Source: Acanthaster planci
Lineage: Eukaryota > Echinodermata > Asteroidea > Valvatida > Acanthasteridae
Length of the DNA: 62,000 bases
NCBI RefSeq assembly: GCF_001949145.1
Contig: NW_019091518.1
Location: forward strand, 87,980-149,979
Reading direction: 5' to 3'
In this document: positions 48,801 to 60,800 of the stretch, piece by piece
How the letters are laid out: each line of letters opens with the position of its first letter
How positions within the stretch are numbered: position 1 is the stretch's first letter
The notes under the pieces: generated by a model
The model's input: the letters and a program-made list of their open reading frames with translations, nothing else
Databases searched by the model: none
What the model was told of the DNA's origin: nothing
Position numbers and translations under genes: made by a program

Positions 48801-51800
48801 CTCCGTTCAATGACGAGACCATGCAGCGCATCTTCAGCACCATCGTCAGCTATTACCTCAGGGTGAGTTACAGCAATTGGATTCTTCAACTTCTCAGTCT
48901 GCAAGTCATTTCTCTTGGTTTACTTCTGTGGCATCCTAGGGCTTTCGTGAGATTCTCCAAGTCAGTTCTAATTGCTCTTAAAAAACCTAATTTTCCCAAA
49001 CAGCTTTTACTTAGTGGACTACTTTGAAAGTCTTCTCCCTGGTAACGACTGGAGAATTTTTGCTGGTTTTTAAGAGAATCCGTCAGTCAGAGATTCTGGG
49101 TCAGTTGTTTTGCATTAATTAGCACAGTGCTTCTATCATGACTGGAAGGCTTCTGGGTGGCCTTGTGCTTTGATTCAGAATATTCAAGGTCTTAATGCAT
49201 AATGCAAATAGGTGTATTGCTGCCTGTTAATGTCATACCTCTGTCAGGATGGAAACATCATCAATGTGACCTCTGCCTTCTGCTTCCTCAATAGATTTAT
49301 GTGGACTTCAATTCAATATGTGCACTGCGTACTCTGTGAATCCTAGATACTAGACTGCGTCTGATTTCCTTAGCTGAGGCTAATACCGTTAACACTCACA
49401 TTTGTTAGGAGTGGCATCCAATGCAAGCAAATGGTTTGCATTAGTGTGCATGTTATTGCTAGTTGTAGCCTGAATTACTGGACACAGCCTTGGGTATATG
49501 AAACGGCAACTGTTCAGTTATCGGTTGTTGTCGCTGGTTATGACTCAGGCCAACGAGTTTGCACCCGACTACTTCACGGCCGGCAACCAGGTGGTGGCGG
49601 GCACCATGGAGGTATACAAGCAGGCCATGGCCAACCTTCTGCCCACGCCGGCCAAGTCCCACTACACCTTCAACCTGCGGGACTTCTCCCGCGTCATCAT
49701 GGGCGTGCTGCTGATCAAGAAGCAGGCCGTGGAGAACAAGCGCTCCTTCACCCGGCTCTGGGTCCACGAGGTCTTCAGGGTCTTCTACGATCGGCTGGTA
49801 GAAGACAAGGATAGGCTTTGGCTCTTCAAGTGAGTCACTCCTCTTAAAAGAAAACAATATATACATGATTTGTTGCGGCACTGTCAACATATTTTACTGT
49901 TGAACAGTTAGGATGTAGTTTTAAGCTGTCCATTTCAAAGAGGTATGCTTTATCTTCTGAGGAACCTGAGAACTTAAAAAAGATGCTTCTTAAGAAGTTG
50001 CTGAGAAATAAACATGTTGCTGTGTATGCTCTCCATCCATTGTTTACTTCTCAGTACAAATTTTCTAACGTTACTTATTTTTGAACTTGCAAAGTTCTGG
50101 TATAGTGGCTTTGCATCATACATTGTAGTTTAATGAATTACATTTTCTTGTCTCCATCTCTTCCCACTCACTTTTCACTGAGAGATTCATATCATAAACT
50201 GACTTAATGTTCGCTGGAAAGTTGGTGAAAATACGGAATATATGCTTTGAAAAAACTGAGCGTTTCATTTCTGAACTAAAATGATTATTAATCTAAATGA
50301 TATCTGCCCAATTTCTCCAGTTGTGTTGTGTAAGTGCTGTGTAAATGATGAGTTTTGTTATCTATAACTACTGTGTTCATTGGGTGTTACACATCCCAGC
50401 ATTGCCAAAACTCTGGTCAAGGATGTTTTCAAGGACAGCTTCGACGCCGTCTTTGAGCACTTGGCCAAGGACGGCCGGGCGGTCTGCGAGGATGACATGC
50501 GCAGCCTGATGTTTGGCGACTACATGAACGTGGACGCCGAGCCTGAGGACAAGATCTACGAGGAGGTCAAGTCAGTGGAGGAGTTCAACCAGGTGGTGGA
50601 AGGGGGTCTAGAGGAGTACAACAATACCCACAAGACAGGAATGAATCTCGTCATCTTCAGGTGAGGCAGTCTCGCGGGATGAGACCTGTCTCCAGAGATT
50701 GAGCCTTAAAAATTTTGTGCCAGTGAATGGAACTTGAAGAGAGCTTTCTAAACAGTGCATGGTGACTTGCTGGCATCTTGATTTGCAGCATTTCCTGCTA
50801 AGGATTTGAATAAGCCATTTTACACCAGCGAGGTCTGCCGAAGTAAAGCAGAAGCTCACAAGTTTGAGTGCCAGCTCTCACCGTTCTTTACTTTGTAACT
50901 TTTTGTCTATGAAGGAAGTCCAATGATAAAACTCCACTCCAGGTTAATTTGCTGTTCATATTTGTAATGTCACAGAAATCAGGGTACTTTAAGGAGTTAA
51001 CTGTCTAGAATTGTGCAGAAAAGAAAAGTATACAGCTTGTACATGACCTCTATTGACCTCTGCTTAACAAGGTCAAGTGAAGGGCACTGACATTTCTTGA
51101 TGCTTGTCGCTAATGTTTGAGAATAGACAAACATTTGTTTGTTCCTGTGTTGCTGTCATGTAGATATGTGCTGGAGCATCTGTCTCGCATCAGTCGTGTC
51201 CTGAAACAGCCCGGCGGGAATGCCATGTTGGTCGGGGTGGGTGGTAGCGGTCGGCAGTCCCTGACTAGACTGGCCACCAGCATGGCCGGGTTCCACCTCT
51301 TCCAGCCAGAGATCTCCAAGAGTTACGGCAAGAATGAGTGGAGAGAGGACCTGAAGGTCAGAGCAATCATTTGCATTTCTCAAAGTCAAACTTGTCGAAG
51401 GTTTATATAGTTTCTTCATTATTTTGGCCTCAAATTGGTTTCTATTGGTCAGATTCTTATTTGCTGAGTTGGATCTAGCAAAGCCTAGCTAAGGTTGTGC
51501 TTTACCAGTTTTGGTGCTTACCAGCTTTCTCACATGGATCTACTGGTTACTTTGTAGACCTTACTGAAGAATGCCGGTGCCTTTGGCAAGACCACCGTCT
51601 TCCTGATCACGGACACCCAAATCAAAGAGGAATCCTTCCTTGAAGACATTGACAATCTCCTGAACACTGGAGAGGTGCCTAACCTTTACGCCGTGGACGA
51701 GAAACAAGAGATCATGGAGGTGAGGACGAGATATCATTTACTTTACTTCCCAATTTCTTTCTAATGCCAATTAGCACTTTCTTTACCTAGCTGAGCTATG

Positions 51801-54800
51801 TGAGCTTCGACAGCAGACCAACCCCTGTCATGGTTTCTCCCCGTCTCCTGTTACAGGCTGTTCGGCCCATTGCCCAGGCCGGTGACAAGAATGCTGACTT
51901 CAGTCCCCTGGCCTTGTTTGCATTCTTTGTTAACCGATGTCGGGAGAACCTTCACATCATCATCGCCTTCTCTCCCATCGGTGACGCCTTCCGTAATCGT
52001 CTCCGTCAGTTCCCGTCACTCATCAACTGTTGCACCATTGACTGGTTCCAGGTCAGTGGTTCTCCCCTTGATAAACCCTTTTTGGCATTCGGAATATGTT
52101 CTGTCCCTGACGTGTTACTTTGTACTTCTGATCTTTGTAGCCAAGGACATTCAAGACAACCTCAGCTTTAAGAAGTGATCAGCGTTTGAATCAAGTTTTC
52201 AATTGTGACCCACCTTTCCAAAACCAGATTGAAAAATTCTGAGCTATTGTCTGGAAAACATTACCATTATACATATGAACAATACAAAATGTATACATTT
52301 CATTGACCTTTGTTACTATCAAAGCCCTTCCAGACAGTTTCTTTACTTCAGGTTAATTTAGGAGTTTTTAAACATGACAGTGGTCTGCTTCAAGAGGGTT
52401 TAGGGGTAGCTGGTCATAACTGTTAGACTCTGTGTTGCCCATTTTGTAGGCGTGGCCAGAGGATGCCTTGACAAGGGTGGCCAACAAGTTCTTAGAGACA
52501 GTTGAGATGGAGGAAGAGGAACGGAAGGAGGTGGTTGACATCTGTAAACACTTCCACACCAGTGCCAGAAACCTCTCAGTCAGGTAATATAGGAAGTCTG
52601 TCTTTGGAATCAGCTGATAGTTGGACATAAACAGAAAAAAAAAACTCACTGGCTCTGCTCATCTTTCATGATATACATACGCTTGAGAACAAATCATGAC
52701 GTGACTTTAACCACCCACGAATAATTTGTACAAAACCAAATTTGTTAATCAGTCTTTTTTAATATAAGTGTCAGGGCTTTTATCCCGAGGTGTGAAATTT
52801 CACCCTCCCTAAAACATGAGATTACAACGTTGTCCTTAAGCTTCCTTTGTAGACTTAAATTTGCTTACGACCTATTCAATCTATTCCAGTTTCATGGAGG
52901 AGCTTGGCCGTCATAATTACGTGACCCCGACCTCCTACCTGGAGCTCATCTCAGCCTTCAAGACGCTGCTGGGCAAGAAGCGAGATGAGACCATGAAGGC
53001 CAAGCGGCGCTACGTGGTAGGGTTAGAGAAGCTGGCGTTTGCCGAGTCCCAGGTGGGAACCATGCAGGTAGAGCTGAAGGAGCTACAGCCCCAGCTGGTG
53101 GTAGCTGCCGACGAGAACCAGAAGATGATGGTGGTAAGTAGAAGATCTACTCTCGAGTTGCTCTGCAGTTTTGCTTGACGCAGAACCTGCAGTCCAGTAT
53201 ATGTTATTTTCTGTGGAGCTTGGTTTCCAGTAAGAAGCTGTCATTTGTTTGGGGAAGAATGCCAAAGTAAGCATGAGGTAACTTTGACCTTAAGGTACCT
53301 CTTAAAATCCTGTTAAACCTTATTAAACCTTGAGGTAACCCTCCTTTCATAAATGATTAAACTTTCGGATCTAAGAAAAAAAAACCAAAATATCTAGCAG
53401 TGATTTGGTTAAGAGTGCCGTGATGCAGTGATTGCGCTTTAATGCAGCGATGCGAGGGTTTAAATACCGACAGAAATTACGGTACTTGTGTTCATAGGTA
53501 AGACACTTGACTGTGATTACCTGTATCCAAATAAGGAAGAACTGGGGTTGCAATAATGCAAGGAATACAGGAAATATTAGGCGCGACCAAGAAATTAAGT
53601 TTTGCCTTTGCTGACATCTTGCCTGTAGGTTATCGAGAAGGAATCGGTAGAAGTAGCAGCTACTAGCGAGGTGGTTCGTAAGGAGGAAGAAGCAGCCAAC
53701 ATCCAGGCGGCCGCAGCGCAAGCCTTGAAGGATGAATGTGAGAGTGATCTGGCCGAAGCTATCCCTGCCCTGGAAGCAGCTCTCGCTGCTCTCAACACAC
53801 TTAAGGTACAGTGCATGTCCAGCACCATTGGTCACTGGTCCCAGTCTGAAGTTGTGACTATTGTGTAAAATTTTCACCTGCTTCAGCCCATCCAGATTTT
53901 TGTGCACAGCAGACAAATTGATGCGCATAGCAGTTTTGTAAAATTTGCCTTTCCAAAAGTGATAGAGTAATCACCCTGACACCTTTCCTTGTTGTGTTTC
54001 TCAAAGCCTTGTGCTCATTAATCTTATTATTGAAATTATTAGATATGCTTACTCTAGTTTCTTGAAACGTTTTTGCGTCTTTGTTTTATATCAACCATTC
54101 ATAAATTTCCTGTTCTTGCTTGTGGAAGCTCAAAAGCTCTTCTCTCAACGTTAGATATGTTTTATCAGTTTGACGTCCTCCTTAATGCTTTTGTGTATCA
54201 ATCACCTGTACATCTGCAGCCTGCAGATATTGCTGTAGTCAAGACTATGAAGAACCCGCCGTCTGGCGTCAAGCTGGTCATGGCTGCCGTCTGCGTCATG
54301 CGTGACATCAAACCGGAGAAGATCAATGACCCTGCCGGCACAGGAGGCAAGATCTTGGACTACTGGGGCCCCTCCAAGAAGCTAGTCGGTGACATGAACT
54401 TCCTGAACTTGCTCAAGACGTACGACAGGGACAACATTCCTGTAAGTGATACTGAACGACCTTTGAACTTTGCTTCACAAATGCCCATAAGCCACTGCCG
54501 TTGCTCCAGAAGATGTCAGGTTGTCGCAATAGCTTAACCTCATGGGTTTCGACAATAGGGTGCATCTTGTAAATAGGCTGTCAAGCGAATTGTTCATCGA
54601 AGACCATTCTCTATGAAAAATGAGCATGTTGCAACATGTCCATGTTTAAGTTTGCCTCAGTAACAAGCATATTTAAGCAACTTTTCAGTTTGACAAAATA
54701 AGCCTGTGATTTTTAAACATTGATCTCAAGAACTGGTGACTGTTCATCTGAGGACATGTCTTTAGTCCTCTTTCATAGGCATGAGTACACGCTTGTCACT

Positions 54801-57800
54801 GCCATTGTTTTTGTTATCTCATTTTAAGAAATGCCGGTAGACAAGTTTTATTTCACTGCATCTTAGACATTATGCAATACACTTTCTGTTGAAATTGATT
54901 GACGTTTAATGATGTACTCACATTGTTTGGGTTACAATTTCTTCCAACCAGGCCCACATCATGAAAAAAATCCGCACTGAGTACATCCCCAACCCTGAGT
55001 TCGACCCAGTCAAGGTAGCCAAAGCCTCCTCAGCAGCTGAAGGTCTGTGTAAATGGGTGCTAGCCATGGAAGTCTATGACAGGGTAGCCAAGGTGGTAGC
55101 CCCAAAGAAGGAGAAACTCCGAGAGGCTGAGGCTGACCTCAGTGAGACTATGACTCTGCTCAATGGTAAGCTTTTTGGTTCTTACTTTAAAACTGGAGCA
55201 GTGCTAGTTTAGGGATGGACTCGTTCTGATGAGTAATGAGTACAGAAACTCATTCAATACTGTTTCCATAGAGGGGCTTACTTTTACAGGGAACCCTCCC
55301 AGTAGTGTTTCAACATTCTTTCCTCTTGTTTCCTTCCAGCCAAGAGATCGGAGTTGCGTGCTGTAGAGGAGCGCTTGGCCAACCTGAAGCAGCAATTCAA
55401 AGACATGACGGACAAGAAGGAACAGTTGGAACAGCAAGTAGACCTGTGTGCCAAGAAGCTGGACCGAGCCGAGAAGCTAATCGGTGGTCTGGGTGGAGAA
55501 AAAGACAGGTCGGGGCTGGGGGATTCTAGATTGATAGTCTAGCTTACAATTATTTACAATGCCGGGATTCCAAACATACTTGTTTTCCCTTGTTTAGTTT
55601 TGAAGTAGTGTTACATTTGTCCAAACGTTTGAGAGACATTGAAAAAAGAATGGGTTAGTTTCGGGAAAGAGGGTGTCCCTGGGTAATGTGCCTTGGATTA
55701 TTGAGTCATTTTATACACAATAACATCACTGAAGACTCCCAATATACCTTAGAAAGGTCTGTTCAACTGTTCAATCAAATATTGAAGTGACACGGTTTAC
55801 TACAAAAAATCAAGTGTCCCAGATTGTTTGGATCCATGCATATAAAGGTTGAAGAAAGCCCCTGCCTCTGAAAACTGGTCAAAAGGAAGTAAATTGGGTG
55901 ACGGTGAAGGCTTCAACAGCGCTTTGTAGAGCCAAAGAAATCTTGTTTAAATTATATGACATGCTTTATTTTTTGTCACGTTCAGGGAGTCCCCACCTTT
56001 CCAAAGTGATCCTCAAATTATCATTTTTCTCTCTGACAGGTGGACCACGGCTGCAGCCAACCTGCAGAATATCTACGACAACTTGATGGGGGATGTCTTG
56101 ATCTCGTCAGGTGTCATTGCTTATCTGGGCGCCTTCACCTCAGCGTTCAGGCAAAGGTGTACAAGTGACTGGACCAAATTGTGCACGGTAGGTTTCCAGT
56201 CTTTTAAGGTGGAATTGAAAAAAAAAAGAAGCAAGACCACAAACAGCTATGGATATTTTGACACCTGCAACATAAAAAAATTGGCCAATTTTGTGGCTTT
56301 AATTCTTTCATATGAAAATGTGAACGTTATCATATTTTAAAGTTATTATTCATAAACTGTTAAATTGCAATGACAAATGAGAGTTGAATGACCTTATGTT
56401 GCTATCTCGTGTCTTTAGATGAAGAAGATCCCTTCTTCGGATGAGTTCTCCCTGAGCAAGACCCTCGGTGAGCCCATCAAGATCCGAGCTTGGAACATCG
56501 CTGGGTTGCCCACAGATGCCTTCTCCGTGGACAACGGTGTCATCGTTGACAACTCCAGGAGATGGTAGGAAACCCTGTGCTCGTTTGTGTTAACCAACAA
56601 CTTTATTCAGGAACATATCTGTTGTTTGACAGGGAGGCCCGTAGATCTACTCCTCTTGGAAATCTTTCTTTTCTCGTGTTGGGGAGCATTGGTTGACATT
56701 CAAAAGTTATGTTGTGATGTTGGCAGATGCAAGAGTTATAACAATCAATTACAAAACACAGGTGACAGAAGGGGTCACAGAGTCGTCTTTGTCTGTCTTT
56801 ATTTTAAAACGTTTCCTTACCCTTTTTAAAAATTCGATCTCACTTCCCTTTTCCGAATTGTTAGATCATAAAATCTTCCCTCCCAACTTCTGCAAGATGC
56901 TCCACTGCTGCTGTTTACAAACAGTTCTCTGTCCTCACTCCACGTAGTCAATCCATACATCAATGTGCTTCGATCCCCCTTCAGGCCGCTGATGATCGAC
57001 CCCCAGGGCCAGGCCAACAAGTGGGTCAAGAACTCTGAGAAGGACAACAACCTGTCGGTCATCAAGCTGACGGACAACGACTACATGCGCATCCTGGAGA
57101 ATTGCCTGCAATTTGGCACGCCGTTGCTGCTGGAGAACGTTGGAGAGGAGCTGGACCCGTCACTGGAACCCCTGCTGCTCAAGCAGACCTTCAAACAAGG
57201 TGAGTTGGATTCATTCTTTTTTTTCACCTTGCCATATCGGAAAAAACAAGAAACCATTGACATGTTGTATTTATGCAGCCTATCAAAATTCAAAGAGAGT
57301 TATGTACTGGTGTGAGATTTGACTGTTACTGTACCCATAGCATTGAAAATTTAGATATTACCAGTAATCCAAAGCTTAGTAGGATATCTAGGTATACTGC
57401 TCTCAAACAGAGATGGTGTAGATTCATGCCATTTGGCTGTCAATGGTTGTACACTGTGCAAGCTGTTGGCTGTTTCTCAAAGGTGCACCACTTTGCTAAC
57501 GTCTCTTTTGAAAGTATCGCCTGCTTTGAGTGAGGAATCTATTCAATACAGGTGTTTCTCAGTAGCCTGCCTCCAAGAGTTTGCAGGGATTGACCAATCG
57601 CAGTGTGCGATATCTGTCGACCCAGTGCGTGTTTGGAAAGGGTGGACAGATTTCACGCGCTGTGATTGGTCAATACTCAGTCGTTTACCCAAAGCAAGTC
57701 AGCGACTGCTGCGCTGCATTTTTCAACAACCTAAAGTTCACTGCCCCCCCCTCCTTTCAACTTGACCTGAGCAGGTGGCGTGGAGTGCATCCGTCTGGGT

Positions 57801-60800
57801 GAGAACGTGATTGAATACTCACAGGATTTCCGCTTCTACATCACCACCAAGCTGCGCAATCCCCACTACCTGCCTGAGGTAGCCACCAAGGTCTCCCTGC
57901 TGAACTTCATGATCACGCCGGATGGTCTGGAGGACCAGCTCCTGGGTATCGTGGTGGCCAAAGAAAGGTGCGTCAAGTGAAAAAACACAAAGAACAAACA
58001 AGAAAACAGGTTTTCCTTGAGCCTTAAGTTGTGGAATCATTGAAGGGTTGTATGTTTCATTTGTAAGTTTACATGGCAGTTCCATTCGCTGGAAATAGAC
58101 AAGGTTTGCTTTGCAGAAAGACATGTCTGCTAAATTTCCATCGGATGTGCGGGGTGTGCAAATGAATGTCAGGTTGTTTTGCTAATAACCTCATTGAGCA
58201 ATGTTTTGTGGATCATGAACTATGGCTCTGAAAGCTTCCAGACTTGTGAACTGCTTGTTTTGTGCTTGCCACGCAATACAAATGGAAATCACTGTTTTAA
58301 TCATGCTGTCTCATTCATCTTGGGGAGTAAAGCATCAGTAAGATTGTGCCGCGTCAATTACCACTCCCTCTCATTGCAGACCGGAGCTTGAAGAAGAACG
58401 GCAGGCCATGGTCCTCCAGAGTGCAGCTAACAAGAGACAGCTCAAGGAGATTGAAGACAAGATCCTGGAGACCCTCTCCTCCTCTGAGGGGAACATCTTG
58501 GAAGATGAGACAGCCATCCGCATCCTAGACTCCTCCAAGGTACGCCCAAGATCATCAAGAAGTTGGTTCAGATCACTTACAAGAACACACAGAATCTCTT
58601 GGATCCAATCAATAGCGCCCTCTTTCCAGCCAGACTTACTTAGTACATAGAAGTTCAGTCTATCAAGACTCCACTGTGCTATGTTTTTCCTCAACTGATT
58701 TTCTGGAATACGGAAAAACGAAAATACATGAAACACTGCCGTGTGGTCACTACACTCTAAAAACTTTGGCTGTATTCATGACGTTTCCTCACCAAAACAC
58801 CAAAGAAGTGGTTGTTGAAATCATCCAACTCTGATAGCACAGCAGCTGCTGATCTGTAACGGTGGCTTTAATTTTCTCTGCGAGGTGACTTCAAAATAAC
58901 GCATTCTCCTCCCTCTTCCTTCAAGGTTCTCTCGGATGAGATCTCCAAGAAGCAGAAGATCGCCGAGGAGACGGAGATGAAGTTGAATGAGTCACGGGCC
59001 GGCTACCGGCCCATCGCCAAGCACTCCAGTGTCTTGTTCTTCAGCATCGCCGACCTGCCCAACATCGACCCCATGTACCAGTACTCACTGATGTGGTTTG
59101 TCAATCTCTACATCAACTCCATCCATGACAGGTGAGGGGAGGCGTGGCCCCTAGACTCTTTATATTTGGAGAGAGCAGTGATGGCTGTGATGGCACGTGG
59201 CTTAGTGATGATGCTGACCTTTTCCCCTTTTTTTCCATGCTATGATTCAGTGTTTGAGAAATTCAGTGGAGCATATAACATTTAGGAGACAGTCAGTGTC
59301 GAAGGCTATGCTAAGTGAAAATGCATATTTTTTCACCCAAGGCTTTTGACTCATCTCAATACCAGAATGAAGAATTTGGATGAATCTTTGAGTTTTGTTG
59401 TTATGAGCTGTCTTTAAGTCATTTCTCATATGGACATGCAAATCTCACACATCTGATTTTTTTCCCCACATTATCCTGGATTTTTTTATTAAGAGCAAAT
59501 TTTCAACTGTGTGAATTGCTTAAGACAACTTGCTAGTGAAACAAATCTGAAAAACCGAATTCACCTTTGNNNNNNNNNNNNNNNNNNNNNNNNNNNNNNN
59601 NNNNNNNNNNNNNNNNNNNNNNNNNNNNNNNNNNNNNNNNNNNNNNNNNNNNNNNNNNNNNNNNNNNNNNNNNNNNNNNNNNNNNNNNNNNNNNNNNNNN
59701 NNNNNNNNNNNNNNNNNNNNNNNNNNNNNNNNNNNNNNNNNNNNNNNNNNNNNNNNNNNNNNNNNNNNNNNNNNNNNNNNNNNNNNNNNNNNNNNNNNNN
59801 NNNNNNNNNNNNNNNNNNNNNNNNNNNNNNNNNNNNNNNNNNNNNNNNNNNNNNNNNNNNNNNNNNNNNNNNNNNNNNNNNNNNNNNNNNNNNNNNNNNN
59901 NNNNNNNNNNNNNNNNNNNNNNNNNNNNNNNNNNNNNNNNNNNNNNNNNNNNNNNNNNNNNNNNNNNNNNNNNNNNNNNNNNNNNNNNNNNNNNNNNNNN
60001 NNNNNNNNNNNNNNNNNNNNNNNNNNNNNNNNNNNNNNNNNNNNNNNNNNNNNNNNNNNNNNNNNNNNNNNNNNNNNNNNNNNNNNNNNNNNNNNNNNNN
60101 NNNNNNNNNNNNNNNNNNNNNNNNNNNNNNNNNNNNNNNNNNNNNNNNNNNNNNNNNNNNNNNNNNNNNNNNNNNNNNNNNNNNNNNNNNNNNNNNNNNN
60201 NNNNNNNNNNNNNNNNNNNNATTCAGGTTACGGACACCTTAGGGTCTCATCAAGATTATTACCCGTCATTCGTTGTGGCAGTTCTTTCCTTAGTGCTTTC
60301 TGAGAGCATAGCAGAAAAATAGACAAAAGTTGAATCAGGTGGTACTCGAACCCTCAGCCTTCTGCCTGCAAGTGCTTTATTGGATTCAGTTGACCAGGTG
60401 ACCCTTGTGGGCTGGCCAGAGTTCATGCCATGAGTGAAAATGCTATGACCATTCTTGTTAAATGGTATACAGATTAAAAAATGTGGAGAAGGCTTTTACT
60501 GTGAGTTGGTTTCAATAATCCACTTCAATATTTCAAAATGGCCACTCAGGAATAAAGCATGTGTACCAGTTGGTGTACAGCTAAGCTTAATAGGGCAGAC
60601 ATCGTGCATATGTGTTGCTGTTCCCGAGTGACCTTGGGCACTTTCCACAGGGACGTGCGCTGTCGGAATATCATAGTGGCGTGTATAAGCCACCACTTGT
60701 ATCAGAAAAGAATAAGTCTGATGAGAGCTCGGGACCTGCTTGTCAGGAGGCTGCTCGGATTTTATCACCATCAACGTAGATAATGCTTGATGTAACCTTT

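Noticed and set aside
59511-60322. Long open frames across the gap
   Set aside because: They consist almost entirely of undetermined residues.
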